Below, piece after piece: positions 61,829 to 64,000 of a DNA stretch of 64,000 nucleotides; within the stretch, counting starts at the first letter, position 1; each line of letters begins with the position of its first letter. The stretch is from Proteus cibi. Lineage in GTDB: Bacteria > Pseudomonadota > Gammaproteobacteria > Enterobacterales > Enterobacteriaceae. A program made the position numbers and the translations under genes. Below the pieces are notes generated by a model. The model worked only from the letters and a program-made list of their open reading frames with translations. It was not told the DNA's origin and did no database searches. The stretch lies in assembly GCF_003144405.1 (NCBI RefSeq), contig NZ_PENW01000011.1, forward strand, positions 66,820 to 130,819, in the 5' to 3' direction.

Positions 61829-61886
61829 TTCTGCTTCTCCTCATGAACCAGACGGCCTAATGTTTAACTATTAGGCCGAATAGTTA

Positions 61887-63428
61887 TTACCAGGACTGAG
61901 TCGCTTTGAAGTTTTCTAGCACGCCTTTCAGCTTCGCTTCGATCTCTTCGTTATAAGTACCAGTCTGGTTGATTTCTTTCAATAAATCAGCATGTTCACG
62001 AGAGGCATAAGCTAATAAAGCCGCTTCAAATGGCACAACTTTTGAAATTTCAACATCTTCCAGATAACCACGTTCTGCGGCAAACAGTGATAAAGACTGT
62101 TGTGCGACAGACATTGGTTCGTACTGTTTCTGTTTCAGCAATTCAGTCACTTTCTGACCGTGGTTCAATTGTTTACGGGTAGCATCGTCCAGATCGGAAG
62201 CGAACTGTGAGAATGCTGCCAGCTCACGATACTGCGCAAGTGCAGTACGGATACCACCAGAAAGTTTCTTCATGATCTTAGTCTGAGCTGCACCACCAAC
62301 ACGAGATACGGAGATCCCTGGGTTAACAGCTGGACGGATACCTGCGTTAAACAGGTTAGATTCTAAGAAGATCTGACCATCGGTAATAGAGATTACGTTC
62401 GTAGGAACGAATGCAGAAACGTCCCCTGCTTGCGTTTCGATAATAGGTAACGCAGTCAGAGAGCCGGTTTTACCTTTAACTTCACCATTAGTGAAAGCTT
62501 CTACGTACTCAGCATTAACACGAGCAGCACGCTCTAGTAAACGGGAGTGCAGATAGAAAACGTCACCAGGGTATGCTTCACGTCCAGGTGGACGACGAAG
62601 TAACAGTGAAATTTGACGGTATGCGACAGCCTGTTTAGACAGGTCATCATAAATAATCAGGGCATCTTCACCACGGTCACGGAAGTATTCACCCATTGCG
62701 CAACCAGAATAAGGAGCTAGGTATTGCAACGCTGCTGATTCTGATGCAGAAGCAACAACAACAATGGTGTTTTCTAACGCGCCATGTTCTTCTAATTTAC
62801 GAACAACGTTCGAAATAGTAGAGGCTTTCTGACCAATAGCGACATAGATACATTTAATGCCAGAGTCGCGTTGGTTGATGATCGCATCGACAGCCAGCGC
62901 AGTTTTACCTGTTTGACGGTCACCGATGATCAATTCACGCTGACCACGACCAATTGGGATCATGGCATCGACGGATTTGTAACCTGTTTGTACAGGCTGA
63001 TCAACTGATTGACGGTCGATAACACCAGGCGCAATCATCTCAACAGGTGAGAATCCATCATGCTCTACTGCACCTTTACCATCAATCGGCTCACCCAGTG
63101 TGTTTACCACACGGCCAAGCAGACCACGCCCAACAGGTACTTCCAGAATACGACCTGTACATTTAACTTTCATGCCTTCTGCTAAGTCAGCATAAGGACC
63201 CATCACAACCGCACCAACAGAGTCGCGCTCTAAGTTCAGTGCGATAGCGAAACGGTTACCCGGCAGTGCGATCATCTCACCCTGCATAACTTCGGCTAAA
63301 CCGTGGATACGAATGATACCGTCACTAACGGATACAATCGTACCTTCATTGTGAGCTTCACTCACTACATTGAACTGAGCAATGCGCTGCTTGATCAGTT
63401 CGCTGATTTCAGTGGAATTCAGTTGCAT
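61887..63428 (-). CDS. atpA: ATP synthase F1 alpha subunit
   Basis: Alpha carries the regulatory nucleotide sites of F1. The 513-residue product begins [20 protein letters not shown] and has the P-loop [10 protein letters not shown] near 170 and the [20 protein letters not shown] block. Length is that of E. coli AtpA. It lies 14 bases after atpH. Confidence 0.98.
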   Translation of the reverse strand: MQLNSTEISELIKQRIAQFNVVSEAHNEGTIVSVSDGIIRIHGLAEVMQGEMIALPGNRFAIALNLERDSVGAVVMGPYADLAEGMKVKCTGRILEVPVGRGLLGRVVNTLGEPIDGKGAVEHDGFSPVEMIAPGVIDRQSVDQPVQTGYKSVDAMIPIGRGQRELIIGDRQTGKTALAVDAIINQRDSGIKCIYVAIGQKASTISNVVRKLEEHGALENTIVVVASASESAALQYLAPYSGCAMGEYFRDRGEDALIIYDDLSKQAVAYRQISLLLRRPPGREAYPGDVFYLHSRLLERAARVNAEYVEAFTNGEVKGKTGSLTALPIIETQAGDVSAFVPTNVISITDGQIFLESNLFNAGIRPAVNPGISVSRVGGAAQTKIMKKLSGGIRTALAQYRELAAFSQFASDLDDATRKQLNHGQKVTELLKQKQYEPMSVAQQSLSLFAAERGYLEDVEISKVVPFEAALLAYASREHADLLKEINQTGTYNEEIEAKLKGVLENFKATQSW

Positions 63429-63442
63429 ATGCTCCAGTCCCC

Positions 63443-63976
63443 TTAAGACTGCAAGACGTCAGTTAATCGCTCTAAACGGCCACGAATACTGCCATCGATG
63501 ACGAGGTCACCGGCGCGTATAATCATGCCTGCGATAACAGACTTATCAATTTTGCAATTCAGCTTCACTTTGCGTGATAGACGTTTTTCCATCGCTGCAG
63601 AAATGTTAGCTAGCTGCTGTTTAGTTAGCTCAATGGCAGAAGTTACTTCAACGTCAACCGTTGACTCGAGTACTGCGCGCAATTGAATAAATTGGCTCAA
63701 TACTTCAGGCAACGTTGATAAACGGCCATTATCAGCCATAACACGAATTAAATTCTGAGCATGACCATCTAATTGTTCACCACAAAGATCAACAAAGATG
63801 TCAGCCAGTTTTTCTGATGCTAAAGAACCAGAAAGTAATTCGGTTACCTGCTCATTGCGTGCTACTTCAGCGGTGAACGCCAGCATAACCTGCCATTTAT
63901 CGACAGCCTGGTTTTCCACAGCAAAGTCAAAAGCTGCTTTGGCGTAGGGGCGAGCTACCGTTGCTATTTCAGACAT
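63443..63976 (-). CDS. atpH: ATP synthase F1 delta subunit
   Basis: Delta connects F1 to the b-subunit peripheral stalk. The 177-residue product begins [21 protein letters not shown] and ends [16 protein letters not shown], which matches the family. AGGGAGGGGC precedes its ATG, just after the atpF stop. Confidence 0.97.
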   Translation of the reverse strand: MSEIATVARPYAKAAFDFAVENQAVDKWQVMLAFTAEVARNEQVTELLSGSLASEKLADIFVDLCGEQLDGHAQNLIRVMADNGRLSTLPEVLSQFIQLRAVLESTVDVEVTSAIELTKQQLANISAAMEKRLSRKVKLNCKIDKSVIAGMIIRAGDLVIDGSIRGRLERLTDVLQS

Positions 63977-63988
63977 GCCCCTCCCTCC

Positions 63989-64000
63989 TTACAGTTCAGC
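63989..64000 (-). CDS. atpF: ATP synthase F0 b subunit (last codons only)
   Basis: The final codons before the window end read Ala-Glu-Leu-stop on the minus strand (TAA at 63989-63991), which is the usual AtpF C-terminus. It precedes atpH by 12 bases, as in the atp operon. Only three residues are visible, so the call rests mainly on gene order. Confidence 0.85.
   Translation of the reverse strand, partial: AEL

Overview
The window is a chromosomal segment of an AT-rich gammaproteobacterium of the order Enterobacterales, most likely Proteus or a close Morganellaceae relative. The basis is the near-Escherichia protein sequences in conserved blocks, the dnaA/rpmH/rnpA/yidD/yidC/mnmE block at one end, the atpFHAGDC-glmU-glmS block at the other, and a strongly AT-rich accessory middle. 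Species assignment is inference; no rRNA or tRNA gene lies in the window.

Left end (1-5430): the 5' part of dnaA (minus strand) diverges from rpmH-rnpA-yidD-yidC and mnmE. Region 5.4-9.5 kb: a DUF1097 membrane protein, then a two-gene unit made of a cytosolic calcineurin-like phosphoesterase and a 653-residue protein whose N-terminal half looks like the pore-forming domain I of Cry delta-endotoxins. Region 9.5-15.8 kb (minus strand): a haem or iron-protein acquisition operon with a hemophilin-like secreted protein, a Slam (type XI secretion) outer-membrane translocator, a large TonB-dependent receptor and a dedicated TonB. Region 16-21 kb: a LysR regulator, a nitrilase-family amidohydrolase, an unrecognised secreted protein, a TupA-like ATP-grasp protein and a GNAT acetyltransferase.

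Region 20.9-33.2 kb is a respiratory formate oxidation module: fdhD, the selenocysteine enzyme fdoG (in-frame UGA followed by a SECIS-like hairpin), fdoH, fdoI, fdhE, selA and selB. After it come an LtaS-like phosphotransferase and a tandem Mop-domain molybdate-binding protein. The enzyme, its maturation factors and the machinery that inserts its selenocysteine therefore sit together.

Region 33.5-47.3 kb is a minus-strand cellulose operon: a BcsO-like protein, bcsA, bcsB, bcsC, bcsD, a PAS-GGDEF diguanylate cyclase, a galU-type UDP-glucose pyrophosphorylase and bcsZ. It encodes synthase, secretion, substrate supply and c-di-GMP supply in one unit, with no bcsQ, bcsR, bcsE, bcsF or bcsG in the window. 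A gene-poor, very AT-rich stretch of about 1.3 kb lies upstream.

Region 47.3-55.4 kb holds a NADAR-family protein, nagK, a rhomboid protease, satP, a YgiW-type OB-fold protein, a candidate small RNA, a DUF411 protein, and an EmrAB-like efflux pair divergent from a TetR-type repressor with two near-identical operators between them. The right end (55.6-64 kb) is glmS, glmU and the ATP synthase genes atpC, D, G, A, H and the last codons of atpF, all on the minus strand.

The least explained parts are the Cry-like/phosphoesterase pair, the hemophilin/Slam/TonB operon, the self-contained cellulose operon, and the orphan promoter-to-terminator segment near 51.1 kb.
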